DNA of 64,000 nt. Origin: Apostichopus japonicus. Its lineage: Eukaryota > Echinodermata > Holothuroidea > Aspidochirotida > Stichopodidae. Every line of letters begins with the position of its first letter. Position 1 is the first letter of the stretch. Made by a program: the position numbers and the translations under genes. Under the pieces are notes generated by a model that was not told the origin of the DNA, searched no databases, and worked only from the letters and a program-made list of their open reading frames with translations. Of this stretch, positions 11,039-24,800 are shown piece after piece. The stretch spans positions 19,995,713 through 20,059,712 of the forward strand of contig NC_092574.1 in the NCBI RefSeq assembly GCF_037975245.1. The letters are read 5' to 3'.

Positions 11039-12996
11039 CAGGGTGTATCCAGGATTTTCTAACCCGGGGGCGCGAATTACTATCTAAGCGGAGCGCCACC
11101 ATCGGTTGGCGCGCAGCGTCCAAGAACATTTCTGGTTTTGATACCCCCCAAATCACCGGAAATGACACTTCTCGGTTTTGAAAATGACCAGCCAGATGTA
11201 CACTTTTGCCAGAGAACCTAGTATTTCCCAATAGTTTTTTTTCCCCATCTATAACTTTTTTGAAGATTGTCACCAGTCACACATCATGTTCGACCTCATC
11301 GCATCTCCTGTGGATCATTGCTTTTTGTAGGTGATTCTACGTCGCGGCCCGCAATACCCGACAGCCCCACTTTTGAAGGTTTTAAGCCCATTTTTCGTTC
11401 AGAATTTCAAAATTCACATTTCTCGTGATTAAACTCACTTCAAAACATACCCATAATGTTGCAAAAAATTTCATCTATGGACAACCAATATAGAAAAGCC
11501 TCCTTGAACCCCTAACAGACTGGTCAAAATTGCACGAGTGGAGGGAAGTATGATGAAGAATGTTGGTGAGGAAATTTTCGAGAATTCAGACACAGTTAAT
11601 TTGTTGGTGTACAAATATTGAAACCTCCTATAACGGCTATTATAAAACTTCGTTGAAGGAAATGAAAAAAAAAACACCAGATATTTCCGAAACCGAACAC
11701 TACAAACATAGGTCAAGGAGGCGGGGGGGGGGGGCTAACGAAATATTCAATTCTTTCTGAAAATTCGGGCAATATGCTGAAAATTTTTCGGGCACCTATA
11801 CTGAAAGAAAAATGCATTGCAATGATGTAGCTAAAGGAAATGAATAGTTTAAAAATTATCTCCTTGGTAATTAAAATAAAGTTCTAAGCTTGGCCGACTA
11901 ATTCGCCATTACTAATGTAAAAGAGGGTTTTGACATAATTGGACCTCCATGCTTTTTTCCATCTATATGAGAACTCTTTGTTTATATGAGCATCCCGCAG
12001 TATACTGCGCAACTTTCAGTGACCGTACGGTACATGATGGCATGCGATGTATGCTTGCTTATATGATATTGACATTAACATGTTGAACGCGCGCGGAGCG
12101 CGCGAAAATGTTGGTTATATTTTTCGGGCAAGTCGTTACAGCTCCCCAAATCAAATTGAGCTCCTTCGCCTTTGACTACACACATATAGACAGCTTTGAG
12201 GCTGTTCATCCTGGAACGCCATTTTCATTCTCACTGATATGATGTGATATCTGCTGTTTGCTTTACAAATTCGAACAGGCGCGTAGCGAATAATTTGCCA
12301 AGGGAGGGGCGAAGCCTGTAGGCAAACTATCTAAGCGTAGCGCCACCACAAGTTGGCGCGAAGCGTACAAGAACATTTTGGCCGAAAATGCCTCCCAGAT
12401 CGCTGGAAATGACACTTCCCATGCCTTGTAAGTTGCATCTAAGCATTTTCTATTTCGAATTTAATAGCGATATCATAAACAAAATATGCTCGGGGGGGGG
12501 GGGCGGCGGTCGCCCCATTCCCGAAATGCGTCATGTTCCCCGACGACTCGGTCGAGCTCGAGACCAGCCACAGTTGGTTTCATAGCACAATTATTGTTTA
12601 AGGCGTCCATACACACACACGCGTTATGATAGACCATATACATGAGAGAGGAAAAATGGAAACGTCAAAAATGGAGTTGTCGGTGTAAGGGGTAGGGTGA
12701 GGCGCACGCCCCTTCCGAAATCCTCGATCCGTCACTGGCTACCCGGCCATGTACATATAATAGGGTTCAGCGCTGTAATGATGTCACTGTTCCTCTTTCT
12801 CTTCCCGGTGTCTTGGCGTTTATCTTCTACTCCCTCCTTTTCTCCTTTTTCTCTCCTTCTTCTTTTCCTTTTCCCTCCCTTCCTCTCCTCCTCCTCTTTT
12901 TCCCCTCTTTTTTCCTTTTTTCCCCTCTTTTTTCTCTCCTCTTTTTCTTACCCGGGGGGGGGGGGCGCGCCCCAACGCCCCCTGGATACGCGCCTG
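11039..12996. mobile_element. hAT-like non-autonomous element (~1.96 kb)
   Basis: It starts CAGGGTGTATCCAGGATTTT and ends CCCCCTGGATACGCGCCTG, so the termini form imperfect inverted repeats of the CAG...CTG type common in hAT elements. No transposase frame was seen. Much of the interior (11039-11710 and 12165-12275) aligns by eye with 59401-60010 and 60574-60650. Relative to that copy it carries about 460 extra bases at ~11710-12165 and about 500 at ~12276-12775. The right end has a long polypyrimidine tract and a G-run. No clean 8-bp target duplication was found (AGATGTAT on the left, TGTATGTA on the right). Confidence 0.6.
12276..12775. mobile_element. Nested hAT-like MITE relative (right end unclear)
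   Basis: It starts CAGGCGCGTAGCGAATAATTTGCC-like (the first 20 bases closely match the start of the MITE at 58937), followed by the shared interior phrase CTATCTAAGCGTAGCGCCACC. It sits exactly where the paralogous sequence at 60650 reads straight from ACAAATTCGAA into TAATTTTGTCACTG, so 12276-12775 is extra sequence here. The right boundary is uncertain and no target duplication was seen. Confidence 0.5.
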
Positions 12997-13217
12997 TGTA
13001 TGTATGTATATTAGATCCTCCTGCAAGCAGGAAGCCTCATTGACTTATCAAAGCCGCAAGCTGACCGAAGTCAGTCTCTTACATTCATATTTAACGTCCA
13101 TGATTATGAATTGTTAATTGTCAACAACTCTGTAACTGGACGACATACATTAATCTGGGAGTGACTCGAACCGGGGACCTTATGATTGGAAGGCACCGGC
13201 GTTAACCGGCGTTAAGA
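12997..13217 (-). mobile_element. tRNA-derived SINE, family 1, second copy
   Basis: It has the same architecture as 7324-7606: a (TATG)n tail at the left, TCCTGCAAGCAGGAAG, CGCAAGCTGACCGAAGTCAG, TTTAACGTCCATG, then a degenerate B-box (GACTCGAACCGGGGA on the plus strand) and GGCGTTAACC. The tRNA-like head is truncated or rearranged at 13200-13217, where GGCGTTAACC is duplicated. Confidence 0.75.
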
Positions 13218-14400
13218 TAAAGTTGTGTCACCGATATCAAACATTAATAGAGCAAAGGACACATTGCTCTATTTCGTGATGTGTAAACATTTCGTCACGG
13301 ACTGAGTTGAAACAGCAGTTTGTACACGATGTTCTAGGACTTAACACAATAATAACTATAATTAATTTTTTCAATCGAAATTTTGGCGAATATAGAAGTT
13401 ATTTCACCAATATTAAAAATTAATAGAGTGATAAAAGAGACATTGCTCTATTTCGTGATGTGCATAGCATTACCTAACTATTACTGTAATCACCGATAAT
13501 TAATAAAAAAACATATTAATGGAATTTAACGCAATTAAAAATAGACTTATTTTTCAATCGAAATTTTGACGAAGATAGAAGTTATGTCAACGATATTTAA
13601 CATAGGCAGAGTGCACGTGATAGAGGACACATTGCTCTATTCCGCGTGATGTGTGTCGCACTACCTAACTATTTCTTTAACTAATTAAGATTAAACATTT
13701 GGCTATAGTGACTGAGTTGAAACAGAAGTTTTTACACATGCTGTAGAATTTACCGCAATCGTAAATTATATTAATTTTTTCAATCGAAATTTGGCGAAGA
13801 TATATAGAAGTTATGTCACCAATAACAAACAAAAATAGGGTAATAGAAGAGACATTGCTCTATTTCGTGATGTGTGTCGCACTACCTAACTATTTCTATA
13901 ACTAAAGATAACTCATTTTTAACATTTAACCAGTGACTGAGTTGAAACAGAAGTGTTTACACGATGCTGTAGAATTTACTGCAATCATAAATTATATATA
14001 TATTTTTTAATCGAAACTATTTTGATAAGTAAAGATAATTAATTTTCAACATTTCGCTAGTAACTGAGTTCTAATGGCCGTCTGTACACGCTGTAATGGA
14101 CTTTATCGCAATCATAAATTGAATTAATTTTGTCAACTCTTTCTATAACTAAAGATAATTAATTTTAAACATTTCGTTAGTGATTGAGTTGTAACGGTAG
14201 TTTGTACACGCTGTAGTGGAATTTATTATAATATTTAATATATATTGTTTGGTAATTTTGCTGAAGATACAAGTAACGTCACCGATATCAAACATTATGA
14301 GAGTGATAGAAGGAACTTTACTCTATCATGTGATCTTGATCGCCCTTCTTAGCTAGTCCTATATTACAGATTATTAATTATAAACATTTTATTAGTGGTA
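13216..14400 (+). repeat. Diverged tandem repeat, ~180-225 bp units
   Basis: Five or six degenerate copies. The TTGCTCTATTTCGTGATG phrase starts near 13264, 13443, 13632 and 13855, with a worn copy near 14305. Each unit continues with ACTGAGTTGAAACAG, a TTTACACG phrase, and CAATCGAAATTTTGGCGAAG, ending at GTCACCGATATCAAAC. The first unit contains a hairpin (AATAGAGCAA / TTGCTCTATT, loop of about 8 nt near 13244-13272). No coding potential was seen. Confidence 0.75.
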
Positions 14401-15670
14401 TAAATTGTACCTTAAATTTGATTTACAAAGCAATTATTGAGTACCACTTCACCTTCACCGTTGCTTGGTGTCCGCTAGAAATTAGATGGCGCTCTTCGCT
14501 TTTCTTTTTATTGTCTGCTCTTATTGTGCTCTTTAATGTCCGCTACCTTCAAGCAGGTTGAAAGACGCGATGTGGATCTGTCGCGGGGAGGGCTTGGACG
14601 AAAGCAGGCATACATTGTTGGCGATGAGGGTAAAAATCAGTTTAATTAGTCAAGTTTTATTTGATGTCAAACTGTTTATCATAATAACGCCTTCCATGGA
14701 TTGGTGAGGTTTGCCCCCCCCCCCCCCCCTTGAAGAAGGCTTCTAGTTATATAAGTGCTCCACTATTTTATTTCGATCATTTTCTCAAAAAGTTGACCTT
14801 TGGTTGGTAATCACGGTATTATAGACACATAAGTTGTCGAGATTTTGATATTTATATCGAAATGTAGACTTTGCCTACTTAACTTCGGCGTTTCTATCAC
14901 CAATTTGTACGTCACTGATGCCAATAGTTTGACTCTTGTACCGTTCAAATTGTTCAATTCCCCTGAACATTTTACTTTTTTCTTCGAAACGTCGACCGTA
15001 CGTGTTCTTATAAATTGGTCTTGGTAAATCAAAAGTTCGACTTTATATCTAGACTAAAGAAAATGCTGCTTCTCGTTGTCAATAACTCAATGGCTGGTTT
15101 GCCATATGAGTTGAAACCTCATCGATCGAGTGTAGTCGTCATAACTGATAGGCCTAATTGATAAAATGTTACTTCCTGGATCATTTGGACCAATTCAGCT
15201 ATATATCATTGTCGAGTTATTTACAAGTTTATCTAAGTTGTACTAGTTTCGTCACCTCCGGGAATAAAGTGTCAAAGTTCCGTGCCCAAACTTAAAGAAA
15301 ATTAGACTCCTGTATTAACATTTATTGCCTTTTCCATGTTTCTTGAAACGAAACTTGGTTGTCAAGCTAACGTAAACGAAACTCTTATCGAATATTAATG
15401 ATAAGAAAAAGGGGGAAAAAACTAGTGTAAAAGTAAAGTTGAAGCTTTAAATAGTTTGACTTGTTAACCTTGATTTCAACATCCAATGAATCATTCTGAA
15501 ATTTGAATTTTAAAGCACAAAAGAATATGGAACATACAAGAAAATTGACCACACGCGGTGCGCAGGGCAACGTACCACCTTCTTGATTCAACCACCCGTC
15601 GTGTAACAGGTTAACAGATGTTTCAAATCATTTATACAAATTTCGCCTTCCAAAGTAACTAAATGTGAAA
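14401..15670. other. Upstream flank of the CWH43 gene, no other feature
   Basis: No gene or recognisable mobile element was seen. There is a 14-C run near 14717. The promoter and any 5' UTR exon of the downstream gene presumably lie here, but no TATA box or initiator could be assigned with confidence. Confidence 0.4.
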
Positions 15671-15845
15671 ATGGCGACGACCACTGATGACAAACGCGAA
15701 GACGTGAATACACAGCAAAAGGATAATTCACCATCTTCTGCTGGTTCCAAGTCAGGGAAAAAATCGGAAATGCCTCCCAAGAAACAAATAAATCAAGTTT
15801 ACGGGAGAACTTTTTTACGAGAGTTATTGACTGAGACGATCATCG
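15671..15845 (+). CDS. CWH43: CWH43 exon 1 (residues 1-59)
   Basis: Start codon and a Lys/Ser/Gln-rich cytosolic tail, then VYGRTFLRELLTETII leading into the first membrane segment. Donor G|GTAAGG at 15846. Confidence 0.88.
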
Positions 15846-18800
15846 GTAAGGCACGTTTGATACGTTAATTAGCCTAACCAGTTACAGTATACCAACATGC
15901 GTGTACACCGTTGTGGTAATTTGTAAATTGTAACGTTAGAGTAGACTATAGGGCCTATAATCTAAGACCAAACCGAAGTCACATGCGCGCCCAGCGTATG
16001 CTACTCACTACAGCCCTGGGAATAAAGTTTCCCCATTTTCTTTTTCCTAGGAATGATTTTCTGGTCAGTGTTCCAGGAGTTGATTCCAGCGATTGCTCTG
16101 AAGGTTGTGAAACATCATCAGACAGAGTATTTTGTTGTCTCTGCCGTGTGGTTTTCACCAGTCTTGTTTATTTTACCGGGATTACCTAGGTTTTTTCAGT
16201 CATCATTTGGACTGCTCCTGCTCCGATTGGTTATGATTGGCAGCTTGGCTTCTGTTCAAGCACCAACACCAGAGATGAGGTTAATATTGCTTGCCGTAGG
16301 TAACTTTGCTGCCATCCTACTTCTCGTTAGTACTTGGTGGCATAAGTCTTGTCATCAAAGGTAAGATTATCATCTTTAAATTCTCAAGAATTATCCAATG
16401 TCTAGTTTTGCAGATCAGAGATTGTTTATGTGAAAAAGCTTTGCACTTCAGTTGGTTTAGGAAAATGAAAGGTGCAATATTTTAAGGAAATAGTAGGCAC
16501 AGAATAAGCTGTTAGTTTGTTGGATGAATGTGTTTTTGTTGTTGTTTACCTTCAAAAATTTTTACAATGCTTGAAAGATTCCATATTAAATAATGCTTTC
16601 TGTTTTTTCTTTTCCTTATTTTAAGGTCAACATCCTTCTGGGGTGTTGTTCTTGGATTTGTTGGAGTAATTACCTTAAAGATATGGTATGTCTCCATCAA
16701 TCCAATGTGGGAAAGTTCAACAAGCAATTCTGTCTTCATTGCTCTTGGTGTACTTGCTGCTCTGGACAGATTTAGTACAGGTAACTACCTATCCCCATGG
16801 AAATCGATATTTCTACGAAAAAGATACATTTTGATGAATTTCTAATTTCATAGGACAACTAAGCAAACTTTCCAAATAAACCATTTTCAGCTTTGAATGA
16901 TAAATCAACATGATTATAGTAGCACTAGTAAAGCTTTTGAAGAGCATTTGCTCAGATGATATCACAGTAGCTGAAGGTTTAGCTCTTCAAAAAAAAGGTC
17001 ACATTGAATCAAACATACCTAGAGTTATAGGGGCAAGATATATATATTTTCAACTAGCAGTGTGGCATATTTTTCTCATCAATATTGGTTTCACAATGTT
17101 TGTCACTGTTAAACAATGACTATCTATATGAGTTAATAGAATATGAGTGAAAAGTTTGTGACTATTGAAGCAGCATTTTGCATCTTTTTCTATGATTTTT
17201 ATCAACCTCACTGACTCCACTATGTCATAACGACATACATAAGTAGCTTATCTATTTAAATCTAACTTCAAATGGTGGCATAAAAGTCTTTTCAACTTTG
17301 TTGTTCTCCAAGATATTTTCCTTTGGTATCCCAATAAACCTCCCATAATATGAATATTTAAACACTACGAACGTCATTGACCAATACGTAATATAACACC
17401 ATGCTTGATTTGTGTACAGTCTATATGGCAGTTGTACCACAGAGTTCCATAACAACTCCCTGGTATACCATCGCAAAGTCTTGAATCTATTTTTAGCAAC
17501 GGCTCATAACTAAACCTGCATCTCTGATTGGTTGAATTCGAACTAGTGGGTTTGGGGGAACTGTATGCGATTAATTTTAAATGTGGAATTTGTCGTGGAC
17601 ACTTTTCTCATTATCTGCAAATATCCTTAATTACTTGCCAATTAACTTTGTTGGCAGGGAAAAACTTGGCTAATATCTTAGTTTGATGTTTTGTGATTGA
17701 TAAATGTAAACAACTCAATTTTAAGGATTTGTTGTTGGCAAAGCTGTTTAATTTTGTAGTAAGTGCAATATTGGTGAATTATGACTGACAGTTTGTTAGA
17801 ACTTTCTCTTCCAATTAGTGGTTGGGCACTGCATGCCTATTAACATTTTGTGAAGACTTCAGTGCCAACTGCCCTCTTTTATTGCATAGTTGTTTAAAAT
17901 AATAGACTTTCTTCCAATTTTAAGTTCATTTTTTTCTTGACTGCTGTGTCCATAACATGTACATAGTCTCTTCTCATTGACTAAAAAATTCATATATGCA
18001 AAACTATAGAGCGCAATGTTATATCGTGATTAAGAAAGGGATCTGGACCATTGCCAAAGTATTGTGAGTTGATGGAAAGTCTGTATACTGTACCATGTCA
18101 AAACTACTTTAAGATAAGAAAACAACATTCATGCTGATTATTTTTGATATAAAATCAGTCTATGTATTTTTATTTCAAACTTAAGACTTCTGTTACCAGT
18201 TCAGTGGCCGATATACAACAATATGAATTTAAGAGACTGACTTTGGTCAGCCTGCGGCTTTGATAGGCCAATTGATGAGGCGTCTTCATGTGTTCCTGCT
18301 TGCAGGAGGATCTATAAAACATACATACATGCATACATACAATAAATCTACGATGTAATTGTGTTTGGAAGAATATGATGAATTATTTCTCTGACAGGTA
18401 CTCATTCTTCAAGACTTGTTTCTTGTGTAATAAGTTTCGTCTTCTGTTGTCATCTTTTTTTTTTAAATATGTTCACGTGTTTCCCCTTTTTTCCAGTTGA
18501 ATATCCTCTCCCCGAATTCAAAGCTCACCCAGAATTTGCCAGTCACTGGATAATTATGGGCGGTGGGTTCGGAAGCCTGATGTTCTTCACACAATGGCTC
18601 TTTGGGGATCCCTCTATTCTATGCAGGTGGGGCGTTCAGGGTTTTCCAGCGACCGGGCCTCATCCCTTTCCTGCGGGGTAAGTTTTTCACTTTTACATGT
18701 ATGTATTTTGTTTCAGAGCCTGTGTTTAGAACTCTTTGTTACGAAGACATGATTTTTCAATTTTTAATAGGTCATTTGGTAAAATACTGTTTATTTATTG

Positions 18801-21800
18801 TGACTTATGTTGATCAAGCATGGTGTTTAGAGAAATCTGCATTTATTGTTATTGCAGGAAGGTATTAAAATGTCTGTTAGTAGCATTTAGTTATCATGTA
18901 GAATCAATATAAGACTTATTTATATGAAAAACATGTAACCCCCTCCCCCACCCCCTGTGTCCTATTGAACAATGTCAGTTTCATATAGATAATAATGTCT
19001 TTTTGCAAGTACAAGTGTTAAAGTCACTTTTATCATTTTCCCGCTGACATTTCCTCTCTGCAGAGTCGCTGTCTTTGTTGAGCTCATGTCCGGTATCCTG
19101 CTATCGACCAATCAGAAGCTAGCAACAAACTTCCTGTGGGTGTGGTTTGTTGGTGGTCACATGACCATTGGAGTGTACTATCTCTGGGGATTCCTCACCT
19201 TTGCGTGCGGCCTCATCCTGGCTCCGTTCATGATGTCATCGTGGACAGAGGTCGCCGACAGGGTGACCAGTTGCCCCCCCGTCCCTACGATGATGTTAGC
19301 AATGGCTGTGTATGTGGCAGAAGTCTATTTCTCCATAGCTACAGTCATACCTGGATTACCGTATGGATTTTTATTCAAGTGAGTGAACACGAGAAAGAAA
19401 TATTTGGCTTAATTATTAGACATCTTACGACGACGAAGGCAAACGATTAAACCTTGGTTTTTGATGGGAGTTACAGCTTTTTTGATGATTTCTAATACCT
19501 ATTAGAGTGATCAAGACAATGTTGTTCATAGGTGTCCATAACCCCTTAATTATAGAGTATAAAGTCAACAAGAAAACTCCATGGTGGTGTTAGGTCATAA
19601 AAGGAGTGGTCTTGCGATAACAAGCAAAAATGAGGGAGTAATTTAGCCTTATATCACGTCGCAAAAATGCTATTCAAACTCGACAAATTGCTAAACAATA
19701 GCAAAGACGTATAGCAGATTTTGTACACAGGAAAACCATAGTCTTAGTTTTAATTTTATGAGATAAAAGCTTTGAGCCTTCAAAATGTGAACACTGAAAT
19801 CATTCACTGGCAGTAATCAATTACTAACAATAAAATATTACTCTTATTAATCTCTTAGATTTGTAAAAAAAATGGAAAAACGTTGGTAAATCTGAGTGGA
19901 AAGCAAAACTAAAAGATGTTGATGAAAAATTTAAAGCAAAAGTTTCGGGATTAGGGTGTAACAGGGTTTCTTCCATTGAACTTTACAGAAATGTGTTTTG
20001 CCATATTGGTAAGTTGGAATGTTGATACTGACATACAAACAGACAATAACATAAACACACAAACAAACAAATATGATCAATCAATGTGTGAACAATATTG
20101 AGGAATGTGTGTCTACAATATGCATCTCGCTTACTAGGGAGTGATGAAAACATTAGCCATTTCTCAAGTGATCAGAAGTCTTTTTGTTTTACTTGTATGC
20201 TTCTTTCTAGAAAGTGACTTTGTTTATTTTTAAGGAGTTTTCTTTTAATTGCAGTGGAAGAGGTATCTGGATCGTTGCTCCTGGTATCCTTCTGGTAGGC
20301 CGTTGTCTTCTCAAAGGTGCTTTCCGCGAACCAGAGAAACCAGGAAACACTCACATGGCTTTCTGTAACTTAGATGGTACAGGTTGTTTCCAAATGTTTG
20401 CTGATGCCAAAATATGTAAGTAAAGCTGAAAGAGTGGAATTTTTTAGGAATATTCAAATGTAATCCGACTTATCTGGATTGCCTAAGTCTTTTTAAACTT
20501 GCACATGCATATTCATATATAAGTTTGTCTCAAATTTGAACCTGAGAACCACAATTAGACCCAACTTTAAAACCATTGTGGACTATACTGAACTTTTCTC
20601 AAGGTGCTGATGTACAATGTGACAAATCTACATTTCCAGTTTGCTCCTGTTACTATGGGAACAAATCTAGCAGGTTTTAAGTTTTGTTGATATGTATCTT
20701 GAGATCCCAAATTTTCTCTCCTCACATCCCCTCCCCTCCCCTCCCTCCCCTCCCCTCCCCTCCCCTCTCCTCCCCTCCCCTCCCTCCTTACCCTCCCCCT
20801 CATCAAATCAATAACATTAACATTTCAGTGAATTGTGCACAGATTTAATTTTAAGTTATATTTCAATTGCTTCCATAGATACCATTATCATCCTGCTACT
20901 GGGTGCAGGAGGTTATGCCAAGCAACATTTAACTCATAGCATGGACCGCCCAGCTCCTAAAAACCCACAAACATTTACAGGGCTAGTCTGGAACAGTCAA
21001 TTCATGTTGGACAACGATGGCATGCTGAGTCATAATAGAATTGCAGACTTTCTTTCACATGCCGGTAAAGGTCCTTTCTTTATTTCTGGATACAATATTG
21101 AAAGATTCCATATTTCTTTGTCTGCATATATGCAAAATGTGATGATTTCCATGGCATCTCTTTGGGTGGAACATGAACTGAAAAGGGATCAAAAAATGGA
21201 TTTGGTTTTTAAATTCAACTTTTCATGTTTTATCTTGCACAAAATATGAATAAAGTTTTTGGTATTTATGTACATGCAAGAATATTAAATGGATTGCCCT
21301 GCAGGTCAAATTTTCCATATTGAAATAGTCATTTTAAAGTTTCGATACCTTTAAGATAGATAAACTATCTGGAAAGAAATGTTCTTTGATCAAGGTTGTT
21401 TGAACCAGGCAGAATTAGGCTATTGTTATTGTGACACACACCCATGGCAAGAATTGTTTTAAATGGAGGAAGTCTAAAGACATGAAATACAATGTAACAT
21501 GTTGCATTTTTTTTTAACTTAGATGCTGATGTCATAGCTCTCGTCCAATCAGATTCATCGAAGCTGTTTCTAGGCAACAGAGACACCAGTTTGTGGCTCT
21601 CAAGAAAGTTAGGTTTGTTTGACGATTTTGGTCCAGCATCAACTTTCCATACTACTGGGTGAGTGCGCTGTTTTGAAATACAAATTTTAGTCACATTTAT
21701 TACAAATGGAACATCAAAACTTGGGAGAGTTCTGTCATTTTTGCAAATTTCCTAGGATGTGCTTGTCAGGGAGAAAGTAAAAACAGATGGAGAAAAAGGT

Positions 21801-24800
21801 AAAAAAAACTTATGTTTGTTATTATCGGTACAGCTTGCTTGATCCTTTTGTTTTGCCTTCTTGAATTTGAATTGAATTTGAATTTATTGTCCACAATCAG
21901 AAATTTGGCTTACACAGGTCGTAAACGAAAAAGAAAAGAAAAAAAAAGAAATAGTATAAGTATCAATTGACTGCGATACACATACAGTAATATAACAAAT
22001 AAACAGCAACTCCTACAAATAAGAAACTTATCTTCTCACTTGTGAATTAAATATATTGATAGAGTTAGGCACAAATGAGTATCTGTAGCGGCCCCTAAGT
22101 GTACATGGTAGGCATAAACGCAGTCCAGAGCGGTTGTAATTATAGTGCTGAAACAAAGGGTGTGTTGGGTCTTGCATGATATGTTTCAATTTATTGCAGA
22201 CCCTCTCATGGTACAAGTACTCTGACGATGGTAATTGAGCACCAATTACACGCTGAGATCCTTCTTCTCTTATTTCCAGAGTTTCCTTGCTTTCGAAGTA
22301 TCCCATCGTTAGCTCTGATCATCATATAGTCAACAGTACTGAGAGTCATTGGGTACCAGTACTCACAGCAACATTGAATATCTCTTCTAATTTACTGGAT
22401 GTTGTTGTGGCTCATTTTCCTCAACAGAGGTGAGTATTTACTTGATTTTAATTTGTTTCTTCTCAAAATTAAAGTATGCAAGAGCAGAGAAGGAAGCACA
22501 TGGTTAAGGGGCCCAGGGAACCACAAGGTTAAGGGCCACGGGGGTCAGTTGGACCTCATGGTCAAGGGCCATCAGACTTAGGCATGTAAAACACATAATA
22601 TGATAAGGAGAGAGTGCAGTCGGGGGGGACCAAGCAAGCATATTGTGCCTCGGGGCCTGAAGCCCTGTTAATTTGTCACTCACCCTCCTCTTAGCTCCAG
22701 TCTGCTAGAACTGGATTGGTAACCATTTTGTGGTACGTTCTGCTCGAAATCATATCTACTCGAAATCAAAGCTCAAGGGATGATTTCATTTAGCTACTAT
22801 ATCATCGACGGGATGTAGGGAAATCTCTCAAGTCAGGCCACACGGTGCACACATATAGTACATATGGATATTTGTCTAGGACAAAAGTGTCTTTACTAAA
22901 GTAACAAGCTAGTAATTTGTGCTTGATTTTATTTTTTACAGGTCTACGATGGATAGGAGATATCAAATTGAGTTCATCACAAACTTTACAAGAAGAAGGT
23001 AAAGTCATATCTCTTCAACTTTTTCACAGCAGTTCAGAAAGGGTTTGTTATCAGAGTAACGAAGATTCAGCTGTTGTAGTCTTTGTTTTAATTAGTATGT
23101 ATCATGGCATCAATAGACTGTGGTCCCTGCTGAAAATGGTCACTCTAATAATGCCAGAATATCAAGGCTATATATAGTCTTGAAGATGGTGGAATCATAC
23201 TTCCATTGACACCCAATATAACTATACATGGCACTGTTTTGTTTTCTATATTAAAAGCCAAATTTTTGGGGGGTTTCTTTTTGGGGGGGGGCTGTCAGTG
23301 GTCTATCTCCTGCAAGTTTTTCAAACTGCCTAGTTCACTCCAAATCAGTTTTTCTTTGATGGAACTCAGACACTCTTTTAAATCTTTTCATTTTTTGATA
23401 TTTAGTGTCATTTATTTTTTAGTCTACGTTTTCTTCATTCTCTTCTCCCATTTATACCTTGAGGTTTGAAGTTCACTAACAGAATAAGCTTTTCTACGTG
23501 AGCAGTATTTAACGCAAATGTTAGTAAAGAATACTAAATGGTTGCAAAATCAAAGCAGATAAACACTTTTGACTAGATTAAACAATGTTGATCTTTTTAC
23601 CACCAGCCCTAACCCCGTCCTATTCCTATCGTCCCTGTCTTGTGAACCAGTCAGTGGAGATTACAGGAGGCTGAAGACATTCGGAAAATTGAAGGTATGT
23701 GACAGAGTTTTTCGAAGAATATCCGAAGTATCGCAGAGACTATGTACTAACCTGGCCTTTAATAGCCAGCTACCACTGTGGTGTATGTGATGTTATATAT
23801 ATATTGTAGTGCTTTCCTACTAAAGTAATACTATGACTAAGAAACGACCTTCCTTGACCACTTCACTGAACGAAGTAACTGAAAACACTGTCGCTGTACA
23901 CGTGAACGTATATTACATAACTGTCTCTCAATGAACACCTGTCCTATTGTGTCTTATACAATCAGTCCACACTCGTTTGGTTCTGGAAGCGAAGATTAAC
24001 AAGAAAGTTGGGCAACAGAATGTTTGTCAACAAAATACTTAGACTGTTCCACTTTGTGAGAGGGAATACTATACAGGCTCACTTGCAGTGCAGTGTATTA
24101 GCTGTCACTACAGTGTCTCTGGGATACGTGCAAAGTGTTTAGAATGGAGCAGTCTGCAAGGGAAGGTTCCACATGTCAGTCTGAAATTAGGTTGAGATAA
24201 AAAAAAAAATTTGTGTAACAAAATTGAAATCGTTTTCTTATGAATTCATGAGGCTTTTTTTTTTTTGGAATGGTGACTACTGGGCAGGATAATTTCTTTG
24301 TCAATAGAATGCAATAGAACAAATACAGTAAGGTGTTAGTAACCTTCTCTATCCCGTGTGTTATAAATATTCATAACTGTGAGAGTTACGATTATATGAA
24401 TATTTATGATTTTGCTTAACAGTCGGTCCTCCTTTCGTAATGCTTACATCAGTCACATGTTTGCATTGGTTTGTGGATGTTGTCGTTTTGAGATGTCGTT
24501 TGTTATCAGATTTTCATTTCCATAAATTGCTTACAGCACAGTCAAATTTATGTCTCTCTTGTTCTTTCCTCTTTTTTTCAGGACATTGACCCATTAGACG
24601 AAGACAGATTCATCTTCAGTATAATGTACAAGAATCTTATAAGGTAAGGAATAAGGATGTCACTGGATGACGGCTCAGTTAAGTAATGATGCAGAATGAC
24701 GTAAAGGCACTTTTTTTCAGTTTTTCACTCTAAGACCGCTGGCAATCCACTCGGCAGTCTTGAGCCAAATTTTGAGTGGAACTTTGTCATGTGCTTGCAG

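Noticed and set aside
12697-13043. Ser/Leu/Phe-rich and Lys/Arg-rich frames
   Set aside because: They are translations of a polypyrimidine tract inside the hAT-like element, on either strand.
20833-21249. Continuous 138-aa frame at CWH43 exon 7
   Set aside because: Only 20879-21064 is exon. The remainder reads through intron sequence; the GTAAAG donor at 21065 and the downstream exon phase support splicing.
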